Assembly (NCBI GenBank): GCA_023807065.1
Contig: JAJJLU010000027.1
Coordinates: forward strand, 1 to 37,851
Source of the DNA: Isotricha intestinalis
Lineage: Eukaryota; Ciliophora; Litostomatea; Vestibuliferida; Isotrichidae
Length of the DNA stretch: 37,851 nt
Reading direction: 5' to 3'
The number at the start of each line of letters is the position of its first letter. Position 1 is the first letter of the stretch. Positions 37,490 through 37,851 of the stretch are shown piece after piece. A model generated the notes under the pieces. That model searched no databases and had not been told where the DNA came from. It worked only from the letters and a program-made list of their open reading frames with translations. A program made the translations under genes and the position numbers.

Positions 37490-37811
37490 TAATAAAATTA
37501 ATTAAAAACTTTTAAAATAAAAATTAGTATTAATATCAATATTATATATAATTCTTACGTTCTTGAAACTAGGAAAAATTATAAGTTATAAATAATAATT
37601 GAGATTTAACAAGAAGTTTCAATAAATATAATTTCTATTAAATATTTATTATTGATTCCAAAAAAAAAGAATGAAGAAACAAACATGTTTCTGTGCTTAA
37701 AGATATATATTTTAAATTAATTTTTCATTAATATTTAGGTTTTTTTGGATTTTACATTATTAACTTTATTGAATTATTTTTCTTTTTTATTAATTTTATT
37801 TTTAAAAAATA
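37490..37811. other. Right subtelomeric spacer
   Basis: This 322-nt AT-rich region lies between the start codon of the last gene and the right telomere. It holds the promoter of that gene and any subtelomeric signal. There is no similarity to the left spacer and no gene. Confidence 0.55.
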
Positions 37812-37851
37812 ATTGGGGATTGGGGATTGGGGATTGGGGATTGGGGATTGG
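37812..37851. repeat. Right telomere, ATTGGGG repeats
   Basis: Five full ATTGGGG units followed by a partial ATTGG. This is the reverse complement of the left end, in the orientation expected at a right chromosome end. Confidence 0.97.

Noticed and set aside
1..37851. Many open frames opposite or inside larger genes (for example 1317-1574 plus, 5461-4973 minus, 15056-16164 minus)
   Set aside because: They encode Ile/Leu/Phe-rich strings that mirror Asn/Lys-rich codons of the real genes and show no protein-like features.
1..37851. CRISPR array, transposon or phage-like element
   Set aside because: No spaced repeats, terminal inverted repeats with transposase, or integrase genes are visible.

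Overview
The window is a complete linear chromosome of 37,851 bp. It opens with CCCCAAT repeats (1-28) and closes with the complementary ATTGGGG repeats (37812-37851), so both ends are telomeres. G-rich short telomeres on a gene-dense, extremely AT-rich molecule, cilium genes and one 26-nt intron all point to a ciliate macronuclear chromosome. TAA and TAG act as stops and glutamine is CAA/CAG, so the common ciliate code that reads TAA/TAG as Gln is not used. Of 23 gene ends, 22 are TAA, one is TAG and none is TGA. A pyruvate phosphate dikinase and a secreted carbohydrate-binding-like protein of gut-bacterial character suggest an anaerobic, possibly rumen or gut (litostome-type) ciliate; that assignment is inference.

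Layout from left to right. 1-5 kb: a small coiled-coil protein about 120 nt from the telomere, an AGC-type kinase with an Asn-rich tail, an MCTS1/Tma20 translation factor and an unknown basic protein. 5-13.5 kb, all on the plus strand: a secreted CBM9/DOMON-like protein, CFAP410, a large DENN-DUF547 protein split by a frame break, a coiled-coil/BspA-type LRR reading frame with no ATG, and CFAP20. 13.8-16.7 kb: two divergently transcribed proteins, one a long coiled coil. 17.6-21.6 kb, minus strand: a tetraspanin-like protein with the intron, then PPDK. 22.5-27.3 kb: proteasome beta-2, an unknown disordered protein with a frame break, a UBE2S-type E2 and a small unknown protein. 27.3-30.8 kb: a very large two-pass receptor-like protein (Cache-like, TPR-like and VWA-like parts), also with a frame break. 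31.3-32.6 kb: a divergent pair, an LC8-family dynein light chain and SF-assemblin. 33.3-37.5 kb, minus strand: a Mei2-type RRM protein, an AMPK beta subunit and an unknown, possibly longin-like, protein.

There is no operon logic, as expected for a ciliate. A theme is still visible: at least four genes belong to the cilium or basal body (CFAP410, CFAP20, LC8-like, SF-assemblin), and others serve basic proteostasis, energy control and signalling. Several neighbours share very short divergent promoters (94, 109 and 139 bp).

The oddest signals are three long genes that each need exactly one base skipped, in two cases clearly and in the third possibly at a run of 10-12 A. Identical runs elsewhere are read in frame. 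Other points of interest are the start-less LRR gene, the DENN-DUF547 fusion, the Cache/TPR/VWA receptor and the total absence of TGA stops. I found no tRNA, rRNA, CRISPR array or transposon.
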